A stretch of DNA of 64,000 bases from Symsagittifera roscoffensis (GCF_963678635.1 NW_026970879.1:1-64000), one strand, 5' to 3'. Shown: positions 34,681 to 45,517, counted from the stretch's first letter. The notes: generated by a model not told the origin, from the sequence alone. A program made the numbers and translations.

Positions 34681-35548
34681 AATCAAATCAAACCAAATCA
34701 AATATTATCAAAATACATTACAAATTTTAAAAGTAATGGTATTTCTTAAACCTTTATAATTCAATATATTTAAAGAATATGGCACATAGTGGCATATTAA
34801 TAGTAATAGTATGGCACATTTTAATTAAAACCATAAAAATACAAAAATACTTATGGAATATTAAAACTATTCAAAATAATAAAAATAATTAAGATGTGTA
34901 AATCCACTACACTCAATAATTTTAATTATAGCATTTAAATTGATTTTAAGGCTCATTCATGGCTTTTTTATTCATTTTATAACACTATGTATAACAAATA
35001 AATTATCAATCAACCTTGATACCTTTATGTTGATTTTTAAATATTATCCAAAAAAATAATTTTATATTTTATCATAAACCCTATAAAAACATAGATTTGT
35101 GTTTATGATGTGTTTATTGAAGCTATATAAATCAATGCTTTTAAGACATTTTTATTTCATAAAAACATAAAAACATAACCCCCTATATATATAATTTATA
35201 TATTTATATATATATATATATGTATTTATGTGTTTATTGTAATATTTATTTTTAATATTATTTTAATGTTTATATTTATATTTATATATATATATTTATA
35301 TTATTATACGGGGGTTATGTTTTTATGGGTTTATTGGGTAAAAATGTTTAAAAATTCCTTTATTTATATAGCTTTCAATAAACACAAATATTTGGGTTTT
35401 ATGTGTGTTTATATATGTTTTTATTAGAAAATAAAGCAAAAATTTGTTTATTTAATTTTAATATTCATTATTTAATTTTAATATTTGTTATCTCATAATG
35501 TTGATTATTTAATAATATTTATTATTTTATAATATTTAAATATTTTTG
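34681..35548. other. Long non-coding region, unit 2
   Basis: Same as 1727-2594 with one substitution noticed (G-to-A at 34741). The TGGCAnAT words lie at 34778-34819. No gene is seen. Confidence 0.7.
35098..35412. other. Candidate replication origin, unit 2
   Basis: TGTGTTTAT words at 35098, 35109, 35229 and 35404 (forward) and 35378 (inverted). The perfect 18-bp arms lie at 35166-35183 and 35310-35327, the outer arms at 35111-35131 and 35363-35384. Complete conservation of this repeat array argues that it is used. Confidence 0.5.
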
Positions 35549-35577
35549 TTGACTTTTAGTTTTTAGTTAAATATACT
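35549..35577 (+). promoter_or_regulatory. Replication operon promoter, unit 2
   Basis: TTGACT (35549-35554), 17 bases, TATACT (35572-35577); identical to unit 1. Confidence 0.65.
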
Positions 35578-35632
35578 AGTGATATCAAATTGGTTGATAG
35601 TAAAGTGTTGGATCTTTGCTAACAATTTTTTT

Positions 35633-35670
35633 TTGGGGTGAGGTCTTATCCACCTATCCAACCACCCCAA
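35633..35670 (+). promoter_or_regulatory. Structured primase leader, unit 2
   Basis: Same 8-bp stem (35633-35640 with 35663-35670) and DnaA-box-like TTATCCACC at 35646-35654. Confidence 0.4.
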
Positions 35671-35685
35671 TTAGGATAATTTCTT

Positions 35686-36558
35686 ATGAATATAAATAAA
35701 TTTAACCAATTTATGCTCGATATTGGTTATATATTGCCAAAAAATTTTAATTATAATATTACGATTGAATCAATATATAGATTTGCTGATATAAATAAAA
35801 TTTCAAATAATAAAAATTTATGGATAAAAAATATAGATAATAATAAATTTGTTTTTGGTGATTGGTCAACAGATCAAAAATATATTTATATTGATAGTGA
35901 AAAACAAAGTCTAGAAAAAATAGAATTTAATAATATTGAATATAAAAAAGCAAAAATTGAAAAAGAAAATATACAAATTCAAAAATCAAAAAGTTTAAAA
36001 AAATTTTATAATAATTTACCTTATGCCAATAATAATCACCCATATTTAATTAAAAAGAAAATTAAAAACCATAAAATGTTGCGTCAAAAAGATAATATGT
36101 TGGTAATTCCTTTGTTTGGAATAGAAAAAAATTTTATTGGAGTAATTCAATCATTGCAATATATTTGTAATAATGGTTCTAAAATATTTGCAAAAGGAGC
36201 TAAATTTCAAGGTTCTTGGCTTCCATTAAACGAATCTTCTAATAAAAATTTTATATTTTGCGAGGGTTTTGCCACAGGAAGTAGTATATTAAATGAAGTA
36301 GAAAAAAATAAAATAGATGTTACAGTCATAAGTTGTTTTAATTCAAGCAATATTATTAATATTGTTAAATTTATTAATTATCAATATAACGATGCCAATC
36401 TTTATATATATGCTGATAATGATATTCATAATGGTGGTTTAAATTTTGCAAAAAAAACACAACAATGTATTTCTAAAGTAAAAATAATCTTACCCCCTTT
36501 AACGGAGGAACAAAAACACAATGGTTTAAGTGACTGGAATGATTATTTAAATTGTTAA
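35686..36558 (+). CDS. Toprim primase, unit 2
   Basis: Identical 290-residue protein to the unit 1 primase, with FCEG and YADND catalytic motifs intact. Confidence 0.8.
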   Translation: MNINKFNQFMLDIGYILPKNFNYNITIESIYRFADINKISNNKNLWIKNIDNNKFVFGDWSTDQKYIYIDSEKQSLEKIEFNNIEYKKAKIEKENIQIQKSKSLKKFYNNLPYANNNHPYLIKKKIKNHKMLRQKDNMLVIPLFGIEKNFIGVIQSLQYICNNGSKIFAKGAKFQGSWLPLNESSNKNFIFCEGFATGSSILNEVEKNKIDVTVISCFNSSNIINIVKFINYQYNDANLYIYADNDIHNGGLNFAKKTQQCISKVKIILPPLTEEQKHNGLSDWNDYLNC

Positions 36559-36584
36559 TTTGTAAAATAAAAAAAGGATAAAAA

Positions 36585-37970
36585 ATGGATAAATTAATAA
36601 AAAATATTGTTAAAAAAGAAGATTTTAAATTAATGAATAATGTTAATACTTATACAAACAACAATCAAGCAGATGTAAGTATAGTATCAATAATTAAAAA
36701 TAATGAAATTAATAAAATAAAAAATTTATTAAAAAAATTAGAAAATACTAAAGATCGTGAAGAAACTATTAAATTAAATCAAGAATTTAATTTATTCCCT
36801 ACAAAAAATGGTTTTTTTAAAGAAGTATTTGAAACATTTAAATATAACTGTTTATTTAAACAAGATATTTTATCTTTAGGAGCTTCTATTTCAATACTTT
36901 CACATTGTTTTAGCAAAAAATATAAAATTATGTTTAACAATTTTGTTACACCTTTAAATCTTTATATTCTTTCAATTGCTGAAACTGGTAGAGGTAAAGA
37001 TTCTGCCAATGCTTTAATAAAACAAATTTTAGCAAATAATTATCTTACTCAAGCGGATGTGGTTGGTAAAGTCTCAAGTGGTGAAGCCATTGAAGATGCT
37101 TTAGTTAGAAAGAATAATCGTTATGCTGTACTGGATGAGGTTTCGCATTTTTTTAAATCTATGAAAACAAATCAATATCAATCAAATATTGAAAGCATTT
37201 TATTAGAATTATATACGGCGAGTCGAGGAGTATATTATCCACGCTCAAAAGCCAATCAAGAAAATGATACATTACCTATCAATAATCCTATTTTAAATTT
37301 TTATGGAACTACTACTCCTACAAGTTTATTTGATGTGTTGAAATCAAAAGATATTGCTTCAGGTTTACTACCTAGATTTTTATTATTTTCTAGCGAAATG
37401 ATTAATCAAAAAGCATATGTAAAAAGAAATATAAAAAAAATTGATTATCAATTTATATCTGATCAAATTGAAAATATTTTAATTCCTGAAGCTTTCCCAA
37501 TTAGCATATTATTACATGATGATGCGATTGAATATTATTATGACAAAATTGATGAATATGCCAATATTGCAAATGAAATTAAAAGATCAATATTTTCTCG
37601 AGTTTGTGAAAATGGATTAAAAATTGCTGGTATTTTAGCTGTATGCGATAATAAATTAAAACCAGTTATAAATATTAAACATTTGGAATATGGAATTGCT
37701 TTATCGAGTTATTCTGCTAGTCAATTATATAGTTTTGTTACCAGTTATATGAGTGAATCAACACGCCATACCCTTTTTAATGAGATTTTTAATTTTATTA
37801 AAAAAAATAATGGTTGTACTAAAACTATGATAAATAAAGCGTTTAGAAAAATTACACCTAGTCAAAGAGATGAAATTTTATTGGATTTAATACAACAAGA
37901 AGAAATTGAAAAATTCAATGCAAAAAAAGGAGAAAGAACTTTTTTTAAATATTATGTAATAAATAAATAA
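36585..37970 (+). CDS. DUF3987-type ATPase, unit 2
   Basis: Identical 461-residue protein to unit 1, including the unusual ETGRGKDS loop. Identity in both copies shows that the odd Walker A is not a random error. Confidence 0.7.
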   Translation: MDKLIKNIVKKEDFKLMNNVNTYTNNNQADVSIVSIIKNNEINKIKNLLKKLENTKDREETIKLNQEFNLFPTKNGFFKEVFETFKYNCLFKQDILSLGASISILSHCFSKKYKIMFNNFVTPLNLYILSIAETGRGKDSANALIKQILANNYLTQADVVGKVSSGEAIEDALVRKNNRYAVLDEVSHFFKSMKTNQYQSNIESILLELYTASRGVYYPRSKANQENDTLPINNPILNFYGTTTPTSLFDVLKSKDIASGLLPRFLLFSSEMINQKAYVKRNIKKIDYQFISDQIENILIPEAFPISILLHDDAIEYYYDKIDEYANIANEIKRSIFSRVCENGLKIAGILAVCDNKLKPVINIKHLEYGIALSSYSASQLYSFVTSYMSESTRHTLFNEIFNFIKKNNGCTKTMINKAFRKITPSQRDEILLDLIQQEEIEKFNAKKGERTFFKYYVINK

Positions 37971-37976
37971 AAAAAG

Positions 37977-38005
37977 TTGTATTTTTATAAAAATAATTAT
38001 ATAAT
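37977..38005 (+). promoter_or_regulatory. Duplicated promoter cassette copy 1, unit 2
   Basis: TTGTAT (37977-37982), 17 bases, TATAAT (38000-38005); repeat block 37977-38015. Confidence 0.6.
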
Positions 38006-38055
38006 GATTAAATAAATAAAATATAAAATACTTATAATAATTAACAAGGATAAAT

Positions 38056-38571
38056 ATGAACAATCAAATATATTATATAAAAGAAGAAATTAAAAATTTA
38101 AATAGTTATGTTTTGAATGGCGATTCTTATTTACATTTAGATACATTAGAACATATAACTTGTGAAGAATATGACGCTATGCTTGCTAAAGCATTTAATA
38201 ATAAAGAAGAAGCTATTAGATATTTATGCTTATCAATTATTGAAGAAAAATCTAAATTATTAATTATTGATAATGAGATTGAAAGATTAAAAAAATTAAA
38301 AAATAACAAAAAAAGAAAAATTGAAAATATTACAAATATGATTCGTAATAATTGCAATAGCAATATTGATTTTGAAGTTTTTCAATTATTTTTTAGAAAA
38401 GGTGTTGATAGTGTTGAAATAACAGATGAGTCAATAATTCCAAATAAATACAAAAAAGAAGTTATAACTTATCAAATTAATAAAAACGAAATTAAAAAAG
38501 ATTTAAAAAATAATAATTTAATTAATGGAGCAACATTAGTAACAGGTAAAAAATCAGTAATAATTAAATAA
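38056..38571 (+). CDS. Gp157-like protein, unit 2
   Basis: Identical 171-residue protein to unit 1, with the same ribosome-binding site. Confidence 0.75.
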   Translation: MNNQIYYIKEEIKNLNSYVLNGDSYLHLDTLEHITCEEYDAMLAKAFNNKEEAIRYLCLSIIEEKSKLLIIDNEIERLKKLKNNKKRKIENITNMIRNNCNSNIDFEVFQLFFRKGVDSVEITDESIIPNKYKKEVITYQINKNEIKKDLKNNNLINGATLVTGKKSVIIK

Positions 38572-38589
38572 AAAAAGGAGAATAAAAAA

Positions 38590-39309
38590 ATGATAGATTT
38601 AAATAATTTAGAAACACCTAAAAAACCTAAAAAACTTATTGGCACTATTTATGGTGGTGCTGGTGTTGGTAAAACATATCTTGCAAGTAATTGTGAAAAA
38701 CCTGTACTATTGCGTATCGAAGATGGGTCGGCAAGTCTTTCAGATCAAGATATAAAAATGTTGCCTTGTATCAATGAACCAATTGATGTGTTTATGCAAA
38801 TAAAAACATTACTTGATCAAGATCATAATTTCAAAACACTAATTATTGATTCTGTAAGTAAATTTGATGAATTGTCAATTGCAGAATATTTATTCCAAAA
38901 TAAAGGTTTAAAATTATCTGATAATGATTATGCGGGATATGAGTTTTTATATTCTAGACATAGAAGTTTATCAAATGCTTGTGCTAAATTATCAACAAAT
39001 AAAAATATGAATATTATTTTTATATCTCATGAAAAAGCAACTCAAGTAGGTCGTGATAGTAAACAACTACAAATGACACTTAAAATGTCACCAAAATCAG
39101 CGCGTTATTATATTGATGATGTGGATTTTGTTGGGTATTTGCAACCTGCTGATTTAATATCTGCAGAAGGTAAAAGATCAAGAGTTATAAAAATGGATGT
39201 TGATTCTAACCTTAACAATCAATCAAAAAATAGATTTGACTTAAAAAATAGGGAGGTAATTGCAAAAAATACAACATTAGAAAATATCTTTTTAAACAAA
39301 AACCAATAA
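38590..39309 (+). CDS. RecA-like AAA ATPase, unit 2
   Basis: Identical 239-residue protein; one silent G-to-A change (38841). Walker motifs intact. Confidence 0.8.
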   Translation: MIDLNNLETPKKPKKLIGTIYGGAGVGKTYLASNCEKPVLLRIEDGSASLSDQDIKMLPCINEPIDVFMQIKTLLDQDHNFKTLIIDSVSKFDELSIAEYLFQNKGLKLSDNDYAGYEFLYSRHRSLSNACAKLSTNKNMNIIFISHEKATQVGRDSKQLQMTLKMSPKSARYYIDDVDFVGYLQPADLISAEGKRSRVIKMDVDSNLNNQSKNRFDLKNREVIAKNTTLENIFLNKNQ

Positions 39310-39321
39310 GGAAATAATACA

Positions 39322-39759
39322 ATGAATTTTAATGATTTTAATTTTAACGAAGCAGTAATTAAAGATTTTCAAACATATGAAAATGGCGAATATCCTGTAT
39401 GTGTTGATAATGCTAGTGTCGATGATTCGCAAAACCCTATCATTACTTTAAAAATTAAGCTTAGATTTTTATCTGGAAAATATCAAGGTAATTTTATATA
39501 TGATAATTTATTATTAAATTCTGATGATACAAGTAATTTCAGATTATCTATAGCTAAACAAAGAATGAATGATTTTAATAATTTTTTAGAAAAACCTTTA
39601 AATTCTGCAGAAGAATTAATCGATAATTGTTTTATAATTGTAATTAAAAATACTACAAAAAATGACAAAACTTATTGTAATATTTCTTATTATAAAAAAT
39701 ATGATTCAACTATAAAAGATGATTCACCTATAAAAGATGATTTTAATATACCATTTTAA
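39322..39759 (+). CDS. DUF669-like ssDNA-binding protein, unit 2
   Basis: Identical 145-residue protein to unit 1. Confidence 0.75.
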   Translation: MNFNDFNFNEAVIKDFQTYENGEYPVCVDNASVDDSQNPIITLKIKLRFLSGKYQGNFIYDNLLLNSDDTSNFRLSIAKQRMNDFNNFLEKPLNSAEELIDNCFIIVIKNTTKNDKTYCNISYYKKYDSTIKDDSPIKDDFNIPF

Positions 39760-39779
39760 AAAAAAAGGACAATTAAAAA

Positions 39780-41312
39780 ATGATACTTTATGATTATCAA
39801 AAAAATGCAGTTGCATCTACTTATCAATATTTAAAAGAGAAAAAAGGTGTATCCCCATTAATCATTGCACCAACTGGTGCAGGTAAAAGTATCATTATTG
39901 CTCAAATTATAAAAGATACATATAAGCATAAAAGAATTTTAAAATTAACTCACAAAAAAGATCTTTTAGTACAAAATTATAATAAAGTTTCTAAAATTAT
40001 ACCAAATATAGATATTGGTTTTTATTGTGCTGGTATGAAAAAAAAAGATACTAAAACAAATATTATATTTGCCAGTATTCAATCTATAGCTAAAAATATT
40101 AACAAATTTAAAGCATTTGATTTAATTCTTATTGATGAAGCTCATTTGATAAATATAAATTCAGAATCTCAATATAAAAAAGTTTTAGACTTTTTAAAAA
40201 AATGTAATTCAAATCTTAAATGTATCGGATTAACTGCGACACCTTATCGTGTAGATTGTGGATATTTATATGGGCAAAACAATTCTTTTTTTGATGGTGT
40301 AAGTTTTGATATTAAAATAAATTATTTAATTAAAAATAATTATTTATGTAATCCTACATCAATTGCTTCACAAGTTAATATTAATACTCAATCAATTCCA
40401 ATTAAAAATAATAAATATAATCAAAAAGCACATGAAATGGCTTTTAGTCGTGAATTTATCAAGACATTACAAGAAATCACTTATAAAACTCAACATAGAA
40501 AAAAAGTAATAATTTTTTGTAGTGGTGTTGATCATGCTAAAAATGTACATTTACATATGCCTAATAGCGAAATTGTTACAGGAACAACGATTAACCGTGA
40601 AAAGATTTTATCAAGATTTTTAAATAATGAATTTAAATTTTTAATAAATGTTGATGTTTTAACAACTGGTTTTGATGACCCTGCAATCGATTGTGTTGTC
40701 ATTTTAAGGGCAATATTAAGTCCAAGCTTGTTTGTGCAAATTTGTGGGCGTGGCTTGCGTATTGCTCCAAATAAAAAAGATTGTTTAATTTTAGATTTTG
40801 GTCATAATTTTGAGCGGCATGGTTGTATTGATGATATACAAGTTAAAATTCCAAAAGGAAAAAATGAAAAAAGAGAAAAAATAGAAAAACAAAATGCTAA
40901 AAAATGCGACAAATGTTGTGTTATTAATAAAATACAAGCTAAAGTATGTATTAGATGTGGAGAACCTTTTAATAATCAATTAACTAATTTTAATTATTCT
41001 GGTAATATATTAACTAATGCTCAAACATCTAATGTTATTAAAATTATTTATACATTTGTAAAAAATAAAAAAGATATAGAAATGTTGAAAATATCATATC
41101 TTATTACTGGTTTTAAAATTATTCAAGAATTTATTTGTTTAGATCATTATGGTTATGCTTATAAAATAGCAATTCAAAAAGTACGGGCTTTAAAAGGAAC
41201 AGCCAAAAATATTAATGAAGCTAAATCACAATTTAAATTGTGGAAACAACCAACAAAAATTACTTATATAAAAAAAGATGGTTTTTATAATATTATTAAT
41301 AAGGAATTTTAA
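39780..41312 (+). CDS. DEAH-box helicase, unit 2 (diverged patch)
   Basis: 510 residues. Substitutions cluster in the middle third: S125N and N141K, then T-to-I in PTSTASQ, N-to-K in EFINTL and S-to-A in DDPSIDC, plus silent changes, while both ends match unit 1. All catalytic motifs and the zinc finger are kept. The clustered pattern points to a recombination tract from another related phage. Confidence 0.85.
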   Translation: MILYDYQKNAVASTYQYLKEKKGVSPLIIAPTGAGKSIIIAQIIKDTYKHKRILKLTHKKDLLVQNYNKVSKIIPNIDIGFYCAGMKKKDTKTNIIFASIQSIAKNINKFKAFDLILIDEAHLININSESQYKKVLDFLKKCNSNLKCIGLTATPYRVDCGYLYGQNNSFFDGVSFDIKINYLIKNNYLCNPTSIASQVNINTQSIPIKNNKYNQKAHEMAFSREFIKTLQEITYKTQHRKKVIIFCSGVDHAKNVHLHMPNSEIVTGTTINREKILSRFLNNEFKFLINVDVLTTGFDDPAIDCVVILRAILSPSLFVQICGRGLRIAPNKKDCLILDFGHNFERHGCIDDIQVKIPKGKNEKREKIEKQNAKKCDKCCVINKIQAKVCIRCGEPFNNQLTNFNYSGNILTNAQTSNVIKIIYTFVKNKKDIEMLKISYLITGFKIIQEFICLDHYGYAYKIAIQKVRALKGTAKNINEAKSQFKLWKQPTKITYIKKDGFYNIINKEF

Positions 41313-41696
41313 TTGCAAAATTACATTATGCCAATACATTTTATTATAGGCAAAAAAAAAATATTTTTAGGAATGAATTGGTATCGTAATGCTCATTATT
41401 TTTTACAAGCAAAAGTTAAAAAAATTTATCATCAAGAAATTATTAATCAAATAGATAATAATATTAAATATAATCAAATAAAACTTAAAATAATTTTAAA
41501 TATAAATAAATTAACAAAAAAAGATTTAGGCAATATTACATCTATACATGAAAAATTTTTTTTAGATGCTTTAGTTATAAATCAAAATATAATAGATGAT
41601 AGTTTAAAATATCATCTTGGTACGAATACTAGTTATATTATTAATAAAAATATAAATGTTCCATATGTAAATATTGAAATTTTAGAAATTAATTAA
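41313..41696 (+). CDS. RusA-like resolvase, unit 2 (TTG start)
   Basis: Identical 127-residue protein to unit 1, with the same TTG start and acidic residues. Confidence 0.65.
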   Translation: MQNYIMPIHFIIGKKKIFLGMNWYRNAHYFLQAKVKKIYHQEIINQIDNNIKYNQIKLKIILNINKLTKKDLGNITSIHEKFFLDALVINQNIIDDSLKYHLGTNTSYIINKNINVPYVNIEILEIN

Positions 41697-41724
41697 AAAA
41701 TTATATAATAAATAAATAAAAAGA

Positions 41725-41753
41725 TTGTATTTTTATAAAAACAATTATATAAT
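41725..41753 (+). promoter_or_regulatory. Duplicated promoter cassette copy 2, unit 2
   Basis: TTGTAT (41725-41730), 17 bases, TATAAT (41748-41753); repeat block 41725-41763. Confidence 0.6.
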
Positions 41754-41787
41754 GATTATATAAAAACAATATATTGAGGTTATTTTG

Positions 41788-42384
41788 ATGAATAAATATG
41801 AAAATAAAATACAACATGTTGATGCTAAACATATATCTAATGAATTAAATACATATAATAAAAAAATAAAATGTGATATAGATTTTAGTGAATATTATTT
41901 AGATACATTAAATGATTATGATCCAAAATGTATTTTATCTCCTATTTATGATAATAAAAATTTTTTAATTAGTGGTGATTTAAAATATAACGATATGTAT
42001 CTTTTTGTATTTGAATGTTTTAATGATAATCAAATAGTTCAAGAAATTTGGCAAATCATAAAAAATAAATATTTTAAAGGTCAACCTTATAATATACATA
42101 AATGTCTTGATTATGATAATTATTTTTTTGATGAAAAATGGTGGGATAAAGAGTATCCTGAAATTTCAATATACATAAATGAAAATATTATTTTAAAAGT
42201 CAATATTAATATTTTTTTTACTATTGATTGGAATGCCAATCAATATAATTATGATGCTTATTGCTTACATAATTATACAGCTTCTGTATTACATATTGAA
42301 AAATTACAGAAATTATATATTATAAATAATTATACTTTAGAAAATAAGCATAATATTGAATATATACCAAATAATGAAATATAA
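41788..42384 (+). CDS. Unknown acidic protein, unit 2
   Basis: Identical protein to the gene at 8834-9430; start taken at the ATG behind TGAGGT. Confidence 0.6.
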   Translation: MNKYENKIQHVDAKHISNELNTYNKKIKCDIDFSEYYLDTLNDYDPKCILSPIYDNKNFLISGDLKYNDMYLFVFECFNDNQIVQEIWQIIKNKYFKGQPYNIHKCLDYDNYFFDEKWWDKEYPEISIYINENIILKVNINIFFTIDWNANQYNYDAYCLHNYTASVLHIEKLQKLYIINNYTLENKHNIEYIPNNEI

Positions 42385-42408
42385 ATATAAATATAAAGGT
42401 GGTGAAAT

Positions 42409-42540
42409 ATGAAATTTTTAAGAAAAATTTTCGGTATAAAAAAATGGGTTACAATTACAAGTATTAATTATATTCAAACAAAAGATATCCATTATATGGA
42501 GATTCAAGAAAATAATAAAACTACTCTTGTATTATTATAA
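42409..42540 (+). CDS. Small basic 43-residue protein, unit 2
   Basis: Same short gene and strong ribosome-binding site as at 9455-9586. It converges on the spike gene with one base between stops. Confidence 0.55.
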   Translation: MKFLRKIFGIKKWVTITSINYIQTKDIHYMEIQENNKTTLVLL

Positions 42541-42541
42541 A

Positions 42542-43114
42542 TTATTGTGGTGAGCTTGTTGTGCCACCTTGACTATCTATATGTGTATGTGAACTTAAAT
42601 TAGTATTTGAATCTGTAAAACTTGGTGCTTCAATAGGTACATTACTAACCAATTTTTCATTATTTAAAATAAGTGTAGCATTATGATATTTAAGTTTTAT
42701 ATAATTGTCAGTTATTTCTATAACATTATCTTTAGTTTTTATAATAAAATCATTATTAATTGAAATTATTTCTACACTACCTTTTTCATTAAAAAATATA
42801 TTATTTTTTTTAATATAATTTCCAACTTTTACTTCACCAACTTTTAAATTTTTAAATCTATTTTTTTGATTTACGGGGATACAAGCTGTTACACCTTGAG
42901 AATCTTGTATATTAAAAATAACTGCTTGAGTATCTTGTGAAGGTGCATTTGCACTTATACCATAAGGATAAATAGCATAACTATTAAATTGTGCATTAGC
43001 GTGGCTCACTGAATAAACATGTCTAGATTCATTATCTTCCATATTATCTAATGATATATAACCAATACGGATAATATTTTTAAATTTATTTATTAAAAAA
43101 TCTAATATATTCAT
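42542..43114 (-). CDS. Baseplate spike gp45-like, unit 2
   Basis: 190 residues; two substitutions near residues 33-40 (HIYSVSHAKA to HVYSVSHANA). The SSHTHID tip is intact. Confidence 0.85.
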   Translation of the reverse strand: MNILDFLINKFKNIIRIGYISLDNMEDNESRHVYSVSHANAQFNSYAIYPYGISANAPSQDTQAVIFNIQDSQGVTACIPVNQKNRFKNLKVGEVKVGNYIKKNNIFFNEKGSVEIISINNDFIIKTKDNVIEITDNYIKLKYHNATLILNNEKLVSNVPIEAPSFTDSNTNLSSHTHIDSQGGTTSSPQ

Positions 43115-44235
43115 ATATTAGTCCCATACAATTGATTATTTAATATACTTTCTTCAGCTATTAAATTGTAAGCGTTTGCTTGTACAAATTCAATAGCAAC
43201 TGTATTACCATCAATGCCCATATTATAAGTTATATCATTTACGAGCATTGTTTCATTTATATTACAAGTATTATCTATTATATATATTAATTGATTTGGC
43301 TTAATAATTACTTTATTACCATTTTTATCAATAAAACTATGCCCATCTAAAACCACATTATATTGTCTTGAATTAGTTATTTGAGTTTGCATTTTCCAAG
43401 ATACCAAATTTTTTAATTTTATTGGAGTGAGAGCTTCACTTTGAACTTCAAGATAATTTCTCCCAGTTCTAATTTTATTATCTGGTTTACTTGTATATTT
43501 TATATTACTTTGTTGTTGTGGTGTTTGGGCATTATCAATCAAATCTTGAAAATTCGGAATACTTTGATAAGTATAAGTATTATATAATTGTGAAAAATCA
43601 TAATTAACTGAAGCTTTCCAAATATTATTTTCTACATTAATAATATTTTTTAATTGATAAGTATTTAACTCACTGAATTTTTTTCCTGAATTAGCAATCA
43701 CAAAAGATCCATTTTCATCTGTCAATAATACACAATATTTTTTCATTGCATATTTATTTAAAAAATCTATTACAGCTTCCCCAGAAGAAGGTGCCGATAT
43801 ATCTATACTTAAAAAATCCGTAGTTGCTGAATCAATAGATTTATTTTTAATATCGTATTTTAAATTTTCAATATTAAAAACAGCGTCAACAAGTTGCATA
43901 AAATTTGTTATAGCTGTTTTTCTAAAAGATGTTGATATTTTACAATCTATTATATCACAAGTAATGTCTCTTCCAGCTAAAGAAATAGTATAATTATTAT
44001 CTGAATATGAAATTGATTGTTTTTCAATATAAGCTGTCATGATTTTAATACCATCTGCCAAAATTTCAACTATAGAATTTTTAGTTATTACTAAACCTAA
44101 TTCTTGAAGTTTGGAATATGTTAAATCTCCCCCAGCAACAAATTCAAATTCACCACAAAGTGATTTCATAGTTTTATTGACTTTCGCTTCAGTAAATCCA
44201 CTAAAAATAGAACCATTTATTTTAATTTCGAGCAT
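43111..44235 (-). CDS. Baseplate hub gpP-like, unit 2 (diverged patches)
   Basis: 374 residues with some 30 substitutions in two patches, for example SFTTTAI to SFRKTAI, and NFQDVRDYAKTPQQQSDVAY to NFQDLIDNAQTPQQQSNIKY. The N-terminal 100 residues are nearly unchanged. The frame is intact, so the differences look like exchange between functional alleles. Confidence 0.8.
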   Translation of the reverse strand: MLEIKINGSIFSGFTEAKVNKTMKSLCGEFEFVAGGDLTYSKLQELGLVITKNSIVEILADGIKIMTAYIEKQSISYSDNNYTISLAGRDITCDIIDCKISTSFRKTAITNFMQLVDAVFNIENLKYDIKNKSIDSATTDFLSIDISAPSSGEAVIDFLNKYAMKKYCVLLTDENGSFVIANSGKKFSELNTYQLKNIINVENNIWKASVNYDFSQLYNTYTYQSIPNFQDLIDNAQTPQQQSNIKYTSKPDNKIRTGRNYLEVQSEALTPIKLKNLVSWKMQTQITNSRQYNVVLDGHSFIDKNGNKVIIKPNQLIYIIDNTCNINETMLVNDITYNMGIDGNTVAIEFVQANAYNLIAEESILNNQLYGTNI

Positions 44236-45514
44236 TGGTTAAAACCTTTATTTTTCCTTTTACAGCTATACTATCATTTAATGTATTTAAATTTTTAAGT
44301 GTATCTGCTTCATTAGAATCTCCATATAAATTATATGATAAAACTGAAAGAGGTGTATAAGTAAATAAATTAGTCAATATTTTATTTGATGTATTTAATA
44401 TTTTTTTATCTGATAAATCACTATATACAGATCTTAATTGAGCAATATCATTAATTAAATTATGTGAAAAAGATTGTTTAATACTAGAGTTTTGATTTTC
44501 TAAACTATTGTTATTATTATTAATTTCATCAGTTGTATTATAAATTATTTGAGATGATATTCTATATTGAGTTACTAAAGAAGATTGTTTAACTGAATCA
44601 ATAATTATATTAGCATTGCTTGTGATTTGTTTTTCTTCTTCTGTAATAGGATTAGATTGAACTTTAATATTGGGACTTAAACTATCTATTGCAAAACTTT
44701 TTTGATCACTTTGATTTGTTAAAGATGTAAAAGAATTAATTGAATTACCAAATTCATTAAATCTTTTTAACCCTGCTAACACTTGAATAATATCACTACT
44801 TAAATTATCTATACCACTGATTAAATCAGTAATTCTTATAATTAATGCAGTAGGATTATTTATTAAAGCTGTAATATTATCTATATCGTTTTCTATTTCT
44901 TTAATAAAATTTGCAGCATCATTTATTTCATCTGCTAAAGGAGATAATACTTTTTGAATATTTTTAAGTGTATTTATACCTATATCTTTAGCAGATTCAT
45001 ATGCATCTTTAAATTTTTTAAATATATTAATATTATTACCATTATCATTTATATCATTAATACAATCTGCAGCTATATCATTAATAGTTTGTTGAGTAAT
45101 TTCATCTCCAGCGATAGGAAGTGAATTATTAATTGCATTAGATACTTCAATGGCTTCAAATGAAAAATTAGCTATTCCTAATTTTGCAAATGATTGTTTT
45201 AGTGAATATATACCAGTTGATACATTAATGGTACCATAAAATGGGTGAATTAATATATGAGTTTTATTACTTTCTAAAACTTCAATTAATTGATTTCTTT
45301 TAGTTAAATAATCGCCATCTTGTGTAGGGTCATATTCAATAATTCCATTAATGTTAAATTTTCTTAATGATTTACCTAAATCTTGTGCTTGTCTTCTATT
45401 TGTAGATATATATTCATAATATGTTTTTCTTCTACCACCTTGAGTAACATCATTGTTTAACAAAAATTTTATTCCATCAATCGATGCTTCCCAGGTTGAA
45501 TTTAATAAACTCAT
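44222..45514 (-). CDS. gpN-like protein, unit 2
   Basis: 430 residues; a handful of changes, mainly near the C-terminus (YEESNEAD to YGDSNEAD, NKLND to NTLND). Confidence 0.8.
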   Translation of the reverse strand: MSLLNSTWEASIDGIKFLLNNDVTQGGRRKTYYEYISTNRRQAQDLGKSLRKFNINGIIEYDPTQDGDYLTKRNQLIEVLESNKTHILIHPFYGTINVSTGIYSLKQSFAKLGIANFSFEAIEVSNAINNSLPIAGDEITQQTINDIAADCINDINDNGNNINIFKKFKDAYESAKDIGINTLKNIQKVLSPLADEINDAANFIKEIENDIDNITALINNPTALIIRITDLISGIDNLSSDIIQVLAGLKRFNEFGNSINSFTSLTNQSDQKSFAIDSLSPNIKVQSNPITEEEKQITSNANIIIDSVKQSSLVTQYRISSQIIYNTTDEINNNNNSLENQNSSIKQSFSHNLINDIAQLRSVYSDLSDKKILNTSNKILTNLFTYTPLSVLSYNLYGDSNEADTLKNLNTLNDSIAVKGKIKVLTNARN

Positions 45515-45517
45515 TTA

